Source: Treponema sp. (GTDB lineage Bacteria; Spirochaetota; Spirochaetia; Treponematales; Treponemataceae). From it: a stretch of DNA of 64,000 nt. A program made the position numbers and the translations under genes. Location: NCBI GenBank assembly GCA_016293915.1, contig JAEDCY010000007.1:9944-73943 (forward strand). Reading direction: 5' to 3'. This document shows, one piece after another, positions 34,490 through 42,764 of this stretch. Positions within the stretch are counted from its first letter, which is position 1. Each line of letters starts with the position of its first letter. The notes under the pieces were generated by a model. That model did no database searches, had not been told where the DNA came from, and saw only the letters and a list, made by a program, of their open reading frames with translations.

Positions 34490-36805
34490 ATGAAAAAATC
34501 TTTTTTTGTACTCTCATTGTTTTTTTTAACGGCTTTTGCATTTTCCGAAGATGTAAAACCCTTATATCGTTTACCGGAAAAAAATCCGGTTAGTGCTCAG
34601 GAAGGTGAAGCCGAATCAGATGTATTTCTTGTAGGCTCAGATAACGGACTTTTTCGTGTTACAAATAGAAATTCAGCAATTCCCCTTTGGACAGAAGCAC
34701 GCGTAGATCAGCTTTTGCGTATTAATTCAGGCTGGCTCATGCGTACCCAGAAAGGAATTTTTTATAGTGCTGACCTAAAGACTTTTGAAGAGCGTGACAA
34801 TGGGCTTCCTTTTCTTACAATCAAAACATTTAAAGAAGGAAAGAAAACTCTCTCTCTGCAGATTCAGGAACTTAAGGATCTTTGCGTAAACCCGGTAAAT
34901 CATAATGAAGTTGTAACTGCTACTAAAGACAGTGTGTTCTTTAGTCGTGATGGCGGTGTTAACTGGAAAAATCTTGGCTCAATGAGTAAAACAACTCCTG
35001 GAGTTAAAGCAGTTGCCCTTGCAACTTTAGAAGGCGAAACAATTGTTTTTATGGCTCATCCGATTTTTGGGCTTTCATATATATTTCCGGACAGGCCTAA
35101 GCCGGAATGGTATGATGTGGATGCCGGATTTGAAAAGATGCCGTCGCTGACTTCTCCGGATGAAATCGCGGATATTTTGCCGGTGCTCCGTACAAGAGCG
35201 GATGGTTCTGTTTATACAGAAATCTATATTTCGCAAACCTATATTCCGCGTATCTATCGTTTTAACTGGCAGGAAAAGAAAGGTGAATTAATTTATACAG
35301 GTTCAGAGCCTACAGATGTAACAGATGGTCTTACAACCATTGATAATGTTCTTTTGTATACTAAGCTTGAAGGCTTTGGTGCAATAGATCTGGATTCACT
35401 TCAAAGTCCCGGAACTCCGAGTCAGGAGCGAGACTGGCATGAAGCTTTTAGTGCAGTTCCTGGTATGATTAATACAGCCTGGATTCCTCATTCCCGCAGT
35501 GGATTTGCTCGAGGGCTTCAGCTTAATGAATTGTGGCTGCTTTATCCGGGCACTGTAAATTCACCTTATGCAGAAAAAGCAAACGGAAGAAAGAGTGTTT
35601 ATGCATCTGCTTATCAATGCAGCTTTCCGGAAGGTGTGGCAAAGTTTAAGAAAATTGTAAAAGACCGCAATATGAATTCTATCGTAATCGATATGAAGGA
35701 TGACTACGGCTATCTGCGTTATGATTCTCATGATCCGCTGGTTCTGGAAAAATGTTCTACCTCTGGTTATGCAATCAAAGACTTGAATAAATTTATTGAA
35801 GAATTCAAGAAAGAAAATATATACCTTGTTGCCAGAATCGTAACATTTAAAGACCGCTCTCTCTCAAAGTATCAGAATGGAAAATATGCAGTCTGGGATA
35901 AAAAGCTTAATAAACCCTGGCTTGGTATAAAAGGTTATGATGATGTAGTTGATGAAAACGGCGAGCCAACCGGCAGTAAGGAAACTACATATTATGATGA
36001 ACAGTGGGTAGATCCATATTCAGAAGAGGTATGGGAATATAACGTTGCAATTGCCAGAGAGCTTGTTGCCCGCGGTTTTGATGAAATTCAGTTTGATTAT
36101 ATCCGCTTTCCAACAGATGGTTTGAATCTTTATAATGCTCAGTATCGCTGGCAGGATAAAGGAATGGACAAGGAATCGGCTTTGATTTCCTTCCTTTCTT
36201 ATGCGCGCGATAATATTCAGGCTCCAATTGGAATTGATATTTATGGTGCAAACGGCTGGTATCGCAGTGGTACAAGAACCGGTCAGGATGCAGAAATGCT
36301 TGCTGAGTATGTTGATGTAATTGGTCCTATGTTCTATCCGAGTCACTTTGAACAGACCTTCTTAAACTATGCTCCGGTTGCGGACAGAACTTACCGCATT
36401 TATTATTATGGTTCTTTCCGTAATACTGTGCTCTGCCGTAACCGTGCAATTATACGTCCGTGGATTCAGTCTTTCTATCTGAATGTTAGTTATGACAGAC
36501 TTTATTATGATTCGGATTATATAAAAAAGCAGTTCTTTGGTGTTCGTGATTCTCTGGACCGTGGTTATATGTGCTGGAATAATTCCGGCGATTATGGAAC
36601 AACTCCGCCGGACGTTGAAGCAACAGAAGCCTTTATTGGTACAACAGCAGAAGCAAGCCGGGAGTTCCGTAAGCCTGCAATTGGTGATAAAATGAAACCT
36701 CTTTATGTGGATTCTGATGTTTCTGTATTGGACAGTATTTTGTATCCTTATACTGAAGAAGAGAAAGCACATAATTTCCGTCCATTTCTTAAAACTTTAA
36801 GATAA
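34490..36805 (+). CDS. Exported DUF4015 putative glycoside hydrolase
   Basis: 771 residues. Signal peptide MKKSFFVLSLFFLTAFAFS. Residues ~25-330 resemble a beta-propeller with BNR-like pieces (VFFSRDGGVNWKNLGS). From about 360 the DUF4015 TIM-barrel-like domain follows, with NSIVIDMKDDYGYLRY, YLVARIVTFKDRSLS, WVDPYSEEVWEYN and GFDEIQFDYIRFPTDG. The Asp/Glu-rich strand ends are those proposed as active-site residues of this GH-like family. The substrate is unknown; it is likely an envelope or extracellular polysaccharide. It follows the HD-GYP gene but has its own promoter box. Confidence 0.75.
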   Translation: MKKSFFVLSLFFLTAFAFSEDVKPLYRLPEKNPVSAQEGEAESDVFLVGSDNGLFRVTNRNSAIPLWTEARVDQLLRINSGWLMRTQKGIFYSADLKTFEERDNGLPFLTIKTFKEGKKTLSLQIQELKDLCVNPVNHNEVVTATKDSVFFSRDGGVNWKNLGSMSKTTPGVKAVALATLEGETIVFMAHPIFGLSYIFPDRPKPEWYDVDAGFEKMPSLTSPDEIADILPVLRTRADGSVYTEIYISQTYIPRIYRFNWQEKKGELIYTGSEPTDVTDGLTTIDNVLLYTKLEGFGAIDLDSLQSPGTPSQERDWHEAFSAVPGMINTAWIPHSRSGFARGLQLNELWLLYPGTVNSPYAEKANGRKSVYASAYQCSFPEGVAKFKKIVKDRNMNSIVIDMKDDYGYLRYDSHDPLVLEKCSTSGYAIKDLNKFIEEFKKENIYLVARIVTFKDRSLSKYQNGKYAVWDKKLNKPWLGIKGYDDVVDENGEPTGSKETTYYDEQWVDPYSEEVWEYNVAIARELVARGFDEIQFDYIRFPTDGLNLYNAQYRWQDKGMDKESALISFLSYARDNIQAPIGIDIYGANGWYRSGTRTGQDAEMLAEYVDVIGPMFYPSHFEQTFLNYAPVADRTYRIYYYGSFRNTVLCRNRAIIRPWIQSFYLNVSYDRLYYDSDYIKKQFFGVRDSLDRGYMCWNNSGDYGTTPPDVEATEAFIGTTAEASREFRKPAIGDKMKPLYVDSDVSVLDSILYPYTEEEKAHNFRPFLKTLR

Positions 36806-36817
36806 AAGGGTAATGTA

Positions 36818-38395
36818 ATGACACCGAATCAGTACACGCCAGAAGAACCGATTTCCTCAATTGCTACTGCGCTCGCGCCGGCAGCTCTTGGTATTGTCAG
36901 GGTTTCGGGAAAGGGTTGTATTGAACTTGTGAGTAGGGTTTTCAGCCGGCCGAAAGCACTGCTGGAGGCGCCGGGCAATACGCTGGTTTACGGCTGGATT
37001 ATAGATTGTCCGGTTAAGACGGACAAAGACAAGAGTCATCCTGATCTTGTTTCAGGATTTATTTTAGAAAGACCCCGAAATAAATTCGGGGTGACAGATG
37101 ATATTAAAATCGACGAAGTTATGCTCGCTGTTTACCGGGCACCAAAAAGTTTTACCGGCGAAGACATGGTAGAGATATTCTGTCACGGTGGTCCGGCCGT
37201 TGTTATGGCAATTCAGAATCTTATGCTGAAAATTGGTTTTCGACAGGCAAATCGTGGTGAATATACTTTCCGTGCTTTTATAAATGGCAAAACAGATTTA
37301 ACAAAAGCAGAAGCAATAAAAGAAATCATTGATTCTCATACTGATGTTTCGCGTTCTCATGCTGCCGGAAGACTTGCGGGCAGTCTTTTTGAAGAAATCG
37401 ATTCCATAAAAAAATTAATTGTGGACACGCTCGCCGCTATTGAGGTGGAGATTGAGTATCCGGAGGACGAGGAAACTATTGCGGACTCGTTTGACAGGAA
37501 AGATATCGAAACGGCGCTGAAGAGACTTCAGGCCTTGAAGGACTCGTGGCGCGGCGAAAAATTGTATCAGGATGGTGCGAGGGTAGTATTGGCGGGGCGC
37601 ACGAACGCGGGAAAATCTTCGCTGTTTAATGCTATCTTAAAAGAAGAACGTGCCATCGTAAGTGACATCGAAGGAACTACGCGTGACTGGTTGGAAAGCT
37701 GGGCGAGCATTAACGGGATTCCTGTGCGCTTGTTTGATACGGCCGGTTTGCGCCAGACCAGTGATGTTATTGAAGCTCAGGGTGTGGAAATAAGCCGCAG
37801 CCTTGTTCAAGATGCAGATGTGGTTTTGTATCTTGTAGATTCGCAGACAGGTCTAAATTATGAAGACCGTGATTTTATTGAAAACTGTAAAGAACCTCTG
37901 ATCGTGGTTTATACAAAAGCGGATAAAGACGGGGGCGTTGTACGTTCGCTGGCGCGAACTATCGAGTTTCCTTCGGAAACTCGCGGGGAAATTACCGGGG
38001 TCTTAGGGGCAGAGCCCCTAGGAGAAGGGGTAGCGAGCAACGAAGTGCGAGCGAGGGGAAGTCTTTCCCCCCTTTACTGCAAAATCTCATCAAAAACCGG
38101 CGAAGGACTTTCAGATCTCTTTGAAAAAATCTATGGCATTTTGACAGCGGGAATAGCAGGCAGTTCAACAGAACGCACTCAGGCTGGTCTTGGTTCGGCT
38201 CGTCAAAAGGAAGCTGTTTCTGCAGCTTTGGAAAGCGTTCAACATGCGCTGGTCAGTGCAGACGATAATTACACTCTTGATGCTGTAGTGCAGGACCTGG
38301 AAGATGCTCTTGATGCACTTGGCGAAGTAACAGGTGATGTAACTCCGGATGATGTCCTTGGCAGTATTTTTGCGAACTTCTGCGTAGGAAAGTAA
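36818..38395 (+). CDS. mnmE: tRNA modification GTPase MnmE with two repeat-encoded insertions
   Basis: 525 residues against about 455 in relatives. Normal parts: N-terminal IATALAPAALGIVRVSG, APKSFTGEDMVEIFCHGG, G1 GRTNAGKSSLFN (260-271), G2/G3 DIEGTTRD and DTAGLRQ, G4 as TKAD (366-369), and the C-terminal FCVGK that matches the CIGK motif. With MnmG it makes the cmnm5 group on wobble uridine 34. Two extra segments map exactly to repeats: about 68-96 (SHPDLVSGF...RNKFGVTD, family B) and about 390-420 (GAEPLGEGVASNEVRARG, family C), the latter between G4 and the ISSKTGEGL G5 region. Removing both restores family length. Because the gene is usually important, the protein presumably tolerates them. 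Confidence 0.92.
   Translation: MTPNQYTPEEPISSIATALAPAALGIVRVSGKGCIELVSRVFSRPKALLEAPGNTLVYGWIIDCPVKTDKDKSHPDLVSGFILERPRNKFGVTDDIKIDEVMLAVYRAPKSFTGEDMVEIFCHGGPAVVMAIQNLMLKIGFRQANRGEYTFRAFINGKTDLTKAEAIKEIIDSHTDVSRSHAAGRLAGSLFEEIDSIKKLIVDTLAAIEVEIEYPEDEETIADSFDRKDIETALKRLQALKDSWRGEKLYQDGARVVLAGRTNAGKSSLFNAILKEERAIVSDIEGTTRDWLESWASINGIPVRLFDTAGLRQTSDVIEAQGVEISRSLVQDADVVLYLVDSQTGLNYEDRDFIENCKEPLIVVYTKADKDGGVVRSLARTIEFPSETRGEITGVLGAEPLGEGVASNEVRARGSLSPLYCKISSKTGEGLSDLFEKIYGILTAGIAGSSTERTQAGLGSARQKEAVSAALESVQHALVSADDNYTLDAVVQDLEDALDALGEVTGDVTPDDVLGSIFANFCVGK
37034..37097. repeat. Family B inverted repeat inside mnmE
   Basis: GTCATCCTGATCTTGTTTCA-GGAT and a reversed half CCCCGAAATAAATTCGGGGT-GACAG about 14 bases later, read in frame in mnmE. 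Confidence 0.85.
37997..38072. repeat. Family C multi-hairpin repeat inside mnmE (copy 4)
   Basis: GGGGTCTTAGGGGCAGAGCC, CCTAGGAGAAGGGGTAGCGA, GCAACGAAGTGCGAGCGAGG then GGAAGTCTTTCCCCCC: the same stem order as copy 2, translated without a stop. Just upstream GAGTTTCC-TTC-GGAAACTC (about 37966-37984) is a further hairpin. Confidence 0.85.
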
Positions 38396-38427
38396 ACTTC
38401 TTAGACTTACATCGGGTTTTAGTATTA

Positions 38428-38456
38428 TTGCGAAAACGTTGGTTTTCGGGTAAAAT
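38428..38456 (+). promoter_or_regulatory. glmS promoter with palindrome in the spacer
   Basis: TTGCGA (38428-38433), 17-base spacer, TAAAAT (38451-38456). CGAAAAC-GTTG-GTTTTCG (38431-38448) is a perfect inverted repeat inside the spacer and could be an operator. Confidence 0.5.
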
Positions 38457-38501
38457 TGTCCAAATTATCTTAGAAATCCAGGCTTTATAGGAGAAATAAA
38501 T

Positions 38502-40346
38502 ATGTGTGGCATTGTTGGCTACGTTGGAAATAAAATGGCATCTCAGGTGCTTATTAACGCATTGAAAAAGCTTGAGTATCGTGGTTATGATTCTGCAGGT
38601 ATTGCAATTCTCGAAGGTGAAGATATTCTCGTGCGCAAATGTAAGGGTGCACTAAAATTCCTGGAAGAGAAAATTGCCGGTGAAGTAATAAAAGGTTCTG
38701 TGGGAATTGGTCATACACGCTGGGCTACTCACGGTGAACCTAGTGATACAAACAGCCATCCACACACAAATATGGATGGTACAATTTCTATCGTTCATAA
38801 TGGAATTATCGAAAACTATGCAGAGCTTAAGGCTAAGCTTCAGGCTCAGGGTGTTGTTTTCAAATCTCAGACAGATACAGAAGTTGTTGTTCATCTTCTC
38901 GATCAGAAGTATAAGGCAACTGGTGATATTTTTAAGGCAGTAATAGAGACTCTTCATATTCTTGAAGGTTCTTATGCTATTGGTGTTATCTGTAAAGATT
39001 ATCCGGATAGAATTATTTGTGCCCGAAAAGAAAGCCCTCTTGTAGTAGGACTTGGCAAAGGTGAAAACTTTATTGCATCTGATGTTCCGGCTTTGCTTGA
39101 GCATACTCGTGATGTTTACTATCTTGGTGAGCGCGAGCTTGCTGTTTTGTATACTGATCATGTTGATCTTTTTAATTTTGAAGGTGAAAAAATCATTAAA
39201 GAGCCTAGTCATGTTGAATGGGATATTGATGCAGCAGAGAAGGGCGGTTATGAACACTTTATGATTAAAGAAATTCATGAACAGCCTAAGGGGCTTACAG
39301 ATACTATGCGCCCTCGTATTGTAAAGGATGGTTCTGGAAAGCCAACTGATGTTTATTTTGAAGAAAACAAGATGGATGATGCATGGAAGAATGCAAGTCG
39401 TGTTGTTATAACTGCCTGTGGTACAGCTTATCATGCGGGTGTAGTTGCAAAATATGCATTTGAAAAAATTGCAAGAATGAAGGTTGATGTTGATGTTGCT
39501 TCTGAGTTCCGTTATCGTGACCCGATTCTTGATAAAGATGATATTTTTATTGTAGTTTCTCAGTCTGGCGAAACTGCTGATACTTTGAGTGCTTTGCGTC
39601 TTGCAAAAGCTCAGGGCCTTAAGGTTGTTGCAATTACTAACTGTGTTGGTTCTACTGTAAGCCGCGAAGCAGATGATGTTATTTATACTCTTGCTGGTCC
39701 TGAAATTGCTGTAGCATCTACAAAGGCTTATACAACTCAGATTTTGTGTATGTTCCTTCTTGCTATTAAAGCTGGTAAAATCCGTGGTACTTTAAGTGAT
39801 GAAGAGGCAACTAAGCTTTTGTGTGAGCTTGAGTCAATTCCTGCAAAGATTCAGGAAATTCTGGATGGTAAGGATGTAATTCAGAAGTTTGCTTCTCAGC
39901 AGTTTAATAAAGATAAGATTTTCTATATTGGTCGTCAGTTTGATAGTGCAACATCTCTTGAGAGTGCCTTAAAACTTAAAGAAGTTTCTTATATGCATTC
40001 AGAGGCATTTGCTGCTGGAGAACTTAAACATGGTCCTATTGCTTTAATTGATCCTCAGACTCTTGTTGTAGCAATTGCCAGTGAACCAAAACTTTATGAT
40101 AAAATAGGGTCAAACATGGTTGAGGTAAAAAGCCGAGGGGCAACCGTTCTTGTAATTACTCAGGATGAAAGCGGTGCATTTGAAGGAAAAGCAGATGAAG
40201 TATTTAAGATTCCTGCTTGTTCTTCAACTCTGGCTTCAATACTGACTATAATTCCAGCTCAGCTTTTTGCATACTATTGTGCAATTATGCGTGGCTACAA
40301 TCCTGATAAGCCACGTAATCTCGCAAAGAGCGTTACAGTTGAGTAG
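38502..40346 (+). CDS. glmS: Glucosamine-6-phosphate synthase (isomerizing)
   Basis: 614 residues, full length. The start MCGIVGYVGN exposes the N-terminal Cys nucleophile of the glutaminase domain; GHTRWATHGEPSDTNSHPH is the glutamine site. The two SIS domains (from about 300 and 470) carry CGTAYHAG, SQSGETADT and AGELKHGPIALID, and the C-terminus is KSVTVE. It makes glucosamine-6-phosphate from fructose-6-phosphate and glutamine, the entry to peptidoglycan precursors. AGGAG lies 8 bases upstream of the ATG. Confidence 0.95.
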   Translation: MCGIVGYVGNKMASQVLINALKKLEYRGYDSAGIAILEGEDILVRKCKGALKFLEEKIAGEVIKGSVGIGHTRWATHGEPSDTNSHPHTNMDGTISIVHNGIIENYAELKAKLQAQGVVFKSQTDTEVVVHLLDQKYKATGDIFKAVIETLHILEGSYAIGVICKDYPDRIICARKESPLVVGLGKGENFIASDVPALLEHTRDVYYLGERELAVLYTDHVDLFNFEGEKIIKEPSHVEWDIDAAEKGGYEHFMIKEIHEQPKGLTDTMRPRIVKDGSGKPTDVYFEENKMDDAWKNASRVVITACGTAYHAGVVAKYAFEKIARMKVDVDVASEFRYRDPILDKDDIFIVVSQSGETADTLSALRLAKAQGLKVVAITNCVGSTVSREADDVIYTLAGPEIAVASTKAYTTQILCMFLLAIKAGKIRGTLSDEEATKLLCELESIPAKIQEILDGKDVIQKFASQQFNKDKIFYIGRQFDSATSLESALKLKEVSYMHSEAFAAGELKHGPIALIDPQTLVVAIASEPKLYDKIGSNMVEVKSRGATVLVITQDESGAFEGKADEVFKIPACSSTLASILTIIPAQLFAYYCAIMRGYNPDKPRNLAKSVTVE

Positions 40347-40348
40347 TA

Positions 40349-40377
40349 TTGAATTTTTTATAATTTTCTGATAAATT
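40349..40377 (+). promoter_or_regulatory. tRNA-Ile2 promoter
   Basis: TTGAAT (40349-40354), 17-base spacer, TAAATT (40372-40377), about 13 bases before the mature tRNA 5' end. Confidence 0.45.
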
Positions 40378-40390
40378 ATATAAACATTTC

Positions 40391-40463
40391 GGGCCATTAG
40401 CTCAGTGGTTAGAGCAGAGGACTCATAATCCTTTGGTCCTAAGTTCAAGTCTTAGATGGCCCA
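40391..40463 (+). tRNA. tRNA-Ile2 (anticodon CAT, lysidine-modified type)
   Basis: A 73-base cloverleaf: acceptor GGGCCAT/ATGGCCC, D arm TAGCTCAGTGGTTAGAGC, anticodon stem GAGGA/TCCTT with loop CTCATAA, and T arm CTAAG-TTCAAGT-CTTAG. The CAT anticodon could be Met, but TTAGCTCAGTGGTTAGAGCA, the loop and the TTGGT variable region match bacterial tRNA-Ile2, which reads AUA after TilS modifies C34. The CCA end is not encoded. Its 3' part is duplicated 168 bases downstream. Confidence 0.88.
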
Positions 40464-40506
40464 GTTCTTGTAAAGTTCCGTTAGCAAACGGAACTTTTTT
40501 ATTTCT
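40443..40506 (+). repeat. Direct repeat, unit 1: tRNA 3' end plus terminator
   Basis: Shared with 40611-40674: the T arm, the acceptor 3' strand, the spacer AGTTCTTGTA and the terminator. The differences are one base in the T stem and swapped loop bases in the terminator. Confidence 0.85.
40474..40500 (+). terminator. Rho-independent terminator of the tRNA
   Basis: GTTCCGTT-AGCA-AACGGAAC followed by TTTTTT. Confidence 0.85.
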
Positions 40507-40515
40507 ATACAACCT

Positions 40516-40610
40516 CACCGGCATAGCCGGTTCGGGCGCCCTACGATGGTAGAACCTAAAATGGCCCGCTGACGCAGCCCATTTTTTAACGGTTCTGCTA
40601 TCGTAGGCGA
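40516..40610. repeat. Family D repeat, copy 2, with long inverted arms
   Basis: Small hairpin CCGG-CATAG-CCGG, then a large imperfect palindrome with arms GCGCCCTACGATGGTAGAAC (40536-40555) and GTTCTGCTATCGTAGGCG (40592-40609). The loop contains GAACCGTTAAAAAAT-GGGCTGCG on the other strand, as near 9020. Confidence 0.65.
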
Positions 40611-40674
40611 GTTCAAGTCTAAGATGGCCCAGTTCTTGTAAAGTTCCGTTTGCTAACGGAACTTTTTTATTTCT
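40611..40674 (+). repeat. Direct repeat, unit 2: partial tRNA copy plus terminator
   Basis: GTTCAAGTCTAAGATGGCCC then the same linker and GTTCCGTT-TGCT-AACGGAAC-TTTTTT. There is no D arm or anticodon, so it is a tRNA fragment, not a gene. Confidence 0.85.
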
Positions 40675-40675
40675 C

Positions 40676-40733
40676 TGCAAACTCGCAGGTATAACCTGCT
40701 CGTGCGCCTTTTTGATGGAGGAACCTAAAAGGC
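40676..40733. repeat. Family D repeat, copy 3 (partial)
   Basis: GCAGG-TATAA-CCTGC hairpin then GCGCCTTTTTGATGGAGGAA-CCTAAAAGGC, aligned with copy 2. The stem bases of the small hairpin differ from copy 2 in a compensating way. Confidence 0.55.
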
Positions 40734-40773
40734 AAAAAAAAATCCAGTCCGTGTGCGACTGGATTTTTTTATT
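40734..40773. terminator. Bidirectional terminator
   Basis: AAATCCAGTC-(7-base loop)-GACTGGATTT, with T runs on both strands. It serves the GH43 gene on the minus strand and the tRNA side on the plus strand. Confidence 0.8.
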
Positions 40774-40786
40774 TTACGTCTTATTG

Positions 40787-41761
40787 TTAGCGGTCGAAGC
40801 CGTCCATTGTCTGGATTTTTCCATCAGGCTTGAAGGTAAGTTCGCGGAACTTAACATTGCGCTTCTGGTTGATACCATTTGAACGCTCGCAGTCGTGGTA
40901 GAAAAGGTACCACTTTCCGTTGAACTCAAGAATTGAGTGGTGTGTTGTCCATCCCAAAACAGGGCTTAAAATACATCCGCCGTAAGTATAAGGTCCGTAA
41001 ACATTCTTGCTTGTTGCATAGCACAAAAGGTGTGATGTACCAGTTGAGTATGTGAAGTAGTATGTATCTCCCTTCTTGAAGAGCCATGGATCTTCAAAGT
41101 AGCGGCGAACATCATCACCACCAGTGAGAGGCTGGCCTTTTTCATCAACAATTACGAGGTCGCGGAGTTCTTCTGCGAGCTCTTTCATGTTGTCTTTAAG
41201 AAGAGCGATTTTTGGAGTACATGCAGGTTCTTTTCCCTGTGGTTCTTTGTTGTCTGCGCTCCACTTGTTGTTGCGGTACTGATCGAGCTGTCCGCCCCAG
41301 AGACCACCCATTGTAAGGTAGTATTTATTGTCTGTATCCTGGAAACAGCATGGGTCGATTGAGTAAGTTCCCTGGATGTAATCGTCTTCTGGTGTGAATG
41401 GACCTTCCGGCTTGTCACCTACAGCAAGGCCTACACGGAACATTCCAGTCTTGTCGCGTGCCGGGAAATAAAAGTAATATTTTCCGTCTTTTTCTGCGCA
41501 GTCAGGAGCCCAAAGTTGTTTGCTTGCCCATTTTACATCTTTAAGTGTGAAAACACAGCCGCAGTCGCGTGGATAAGTTTCTGTGTTTTTCATTTCGTAA
41601 ACATGATAGTCTTTCATGTCGTACTGATCGCCGTTGTCGTTGCTCTCTACATCAATGTCTTCGTCATGTGAAGGGTAGATATAAATTTTTCCGTTAAAAA
41701 CATGTGCTGAAGGATCAGCTGTGTAAAGGTCGTTTACGAGAGGCTTTTTTTCGATACTCAT
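40787..41761 (-). CDS. GH43-family glycosidase (xylosidase/arabinofuranosidase type)
   Basis: 324 residues from MSIEKKPLVNDLYTADPSAH, chosen because AGGAG sits 4 bases before this ATG. The five-bladed propeller of GH43 is recognisable: TADPSAHVF (catalytic base Asp about 16), APDCAEKDGKYYFYFPA, YSIDPCCFQDTDNKYYLTMG (pKa-modulating Asp) and RYFEDPWLFKKGDTYYFTYS (acid Glu). No signal peptide, so it likely acts on imported xylo- or arabino-oligosaccharides. A LacI-type operator lies directly upstream. Confidence 0.88.
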   Translation of the reverse strand: MSIEKKPLVNDLYTADPSAHVFNGKIYIYPSHDEDIDVESNDNGDQYDMKDYHVYEMKNTETYPRDCGCVFTLKDVKWASKQLWAPDCAEKDGKYYFYFPARDKTGMFRVGLAVGDKPEGPFTPEDDYIQGTYSIDPCCFQDTDNKYYLTMGGLWGGQLDQYRNNKWSADNKEPQGKEPACTPKIALLKDNMKELAEELRDLVIVDEKGQPLTGGDDVRRYFEDPWLFKKGDTYYFTYSTGTSHLLCYATSKNVYGPYTYGGCILSPVLGWTTHHSILEFNGKWYLFYHDCERSNGINQKRNVKFRELTFKPDGKIQTMDGFDR

Positions 41762-41775
41762 AATTACTCCTGTTT

Positions 41776-41793
41776 TAGGCAACCGGTTGCCTA
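41776..41793. promoter_or_regulatory. LacI-family operator upstream of the GH43 gene
   Basis: TAGGCAACCGGTTGCCTA is a perfect 18-base palindrome with the central CG typical of LacI/GalR-family operators. It lies in the GH43 5' leader between the AT-rich promoter area and the SD. No LacI-type gene is in the window. Confidence 0.75.
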
Positions 41794-41852
41794 TATTTTA
41801 AGTTCATATATTATATTATTTTTTATGATATTTTTTCAATCGGCAGTATTAC

Positions 41853-42764
41853 CTAGCGTATTGAGCCAGGAGTTTCAACTTCTGCATTACGTGCTGCGCA
41901 CCAGGTGCCTTTTTTGAGGGCGGCAGACAGGTTGCGGGTTTGCAGGTATTCGTAGAGAAAACCTGCATTAAAGCTGTCGCCGCAGGCTGTTGTGTTGAGC
42001 GCGGCGACTTTTTCGGTTGGGCACTCGGAAAATTGCCCGCGAGCCGCTGCATAGGTAGAGTCGGTGCCTCTGGTTACCACGATGATGTTACCAAGTTCGA
42101 GGCTTTTTTTTGCAATCGCATCCTGCAGCGGCTGGTCTTCAAGTTCAGGGAAGCTGGCGCGGAATTCTTCTTCATTTATTTTAATAATGTCTGGAATTGA
42201 GGCGTTGAGAGTTTTTTTCAGATCTTCACCAATGTAATCTGCCAGAAAAACTTTACCATTGTCGTGGGTCATGCCGCTGATAGTTGCATAAAGATCTTGG
42301 CTCCAGATTTTTGGGCGGCTTCCTGCAAGCAGAAGAGCATCAACTTCAGGTAAAAGGTCATTTATGATTTTTAAGATTTTTATTTCTGCCCCAGCTACAG
42401 CCTTTAATTCTTCTCCACTTTCTAAAAGTGGTTCGCTTACAACCAGTTCTGTTGTAGTTCCTGCTGCCTGGTCCAGAAGGGTCCAGCATTCCCTTGTCTG
42501 TCCTGGAATAGTCGTATAGAGAAGATTCAGGTTATCTCGTGCAGCAGGTTCTGTAAATGCCGAAAGATTCTTTTCACCAAGCGGACATACAACTCTACAG
42601 CACCCCTTTTCAAGCTGTTCCAGTACTCGTGCAGAATTCACGGCTTTCCCTGAAGCATCGATTCTATAATGCCTAGAACGATTCACTTTTGTTAAAGTAA
42701 GATTTTCAAAAGTAATTGTCCGCTGAATTGTTGAACTCATACAAACACAAAGAATCTTTTTCAT
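41853..42764 (-). CDS. PfkB-family sugar (phospho)kinase
   Basis: 303 residues. The N-terminus KILCVCMSSTIQRTITFENL and the ASGKAVNSARVLEQL segment match the tagatose-6-phosphate/1-phosphofructokinase branch. The C-terminal motif reads NTTACGDSFNAGF, with Ala-Cys in place of the usual Gly-Ala but the catalytic Asp kept. It phosphorylates a sugar or sugar phosphate with ATP; the exact substrate is uncertain. The ATG overlaps the stop of the upstream HAD gene by 4 bases, so the two are co-translated. Confidence 0.8.
   Translation of the reverse strand: MKKILCVCMSSTIQRTITFENLTLTKVNRSRHYRIDASGKAVNSARVLEQLEKGCCRVVCPLGEKNLSAFTEPAARDNLNLLYTTIPGQTRECWTLLDQAAGTTTELVVSEPLLESGEELKAVAGAEIKILKIINDLLPEVDALLLAGSRPKIWSQDLYATISGMTHDNGKVFLADYIGEDLKKTLNASIPDIIKINEEEFRASFPELEDQPLQDAIAKKSLELGNIIVVTRGTDSTYAAARGQFSECPTEKVAALNTTACGDSFNAGFLYEYLQTRNLSAALKKGTWCAARNAEVETPGSIR

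Noticed and set aside
38652..39434. 260-residue antisense frame in glmS
   Set aside because: Shadow of a highly conserved gene; no initiation signals.
40391..40463. Calling the CAT tRNA as elongator or initiator Met
   Set aside because: The body sequence closely follows tRNA-Ile2, and the GC-rich initiator anticodon stem is absent.
40443..40674. Integrated mobile element between the tRNA repeats
   Set aside because: Only about 100 bases of repeat sequence lie between the copies, with no integrase or cargo.
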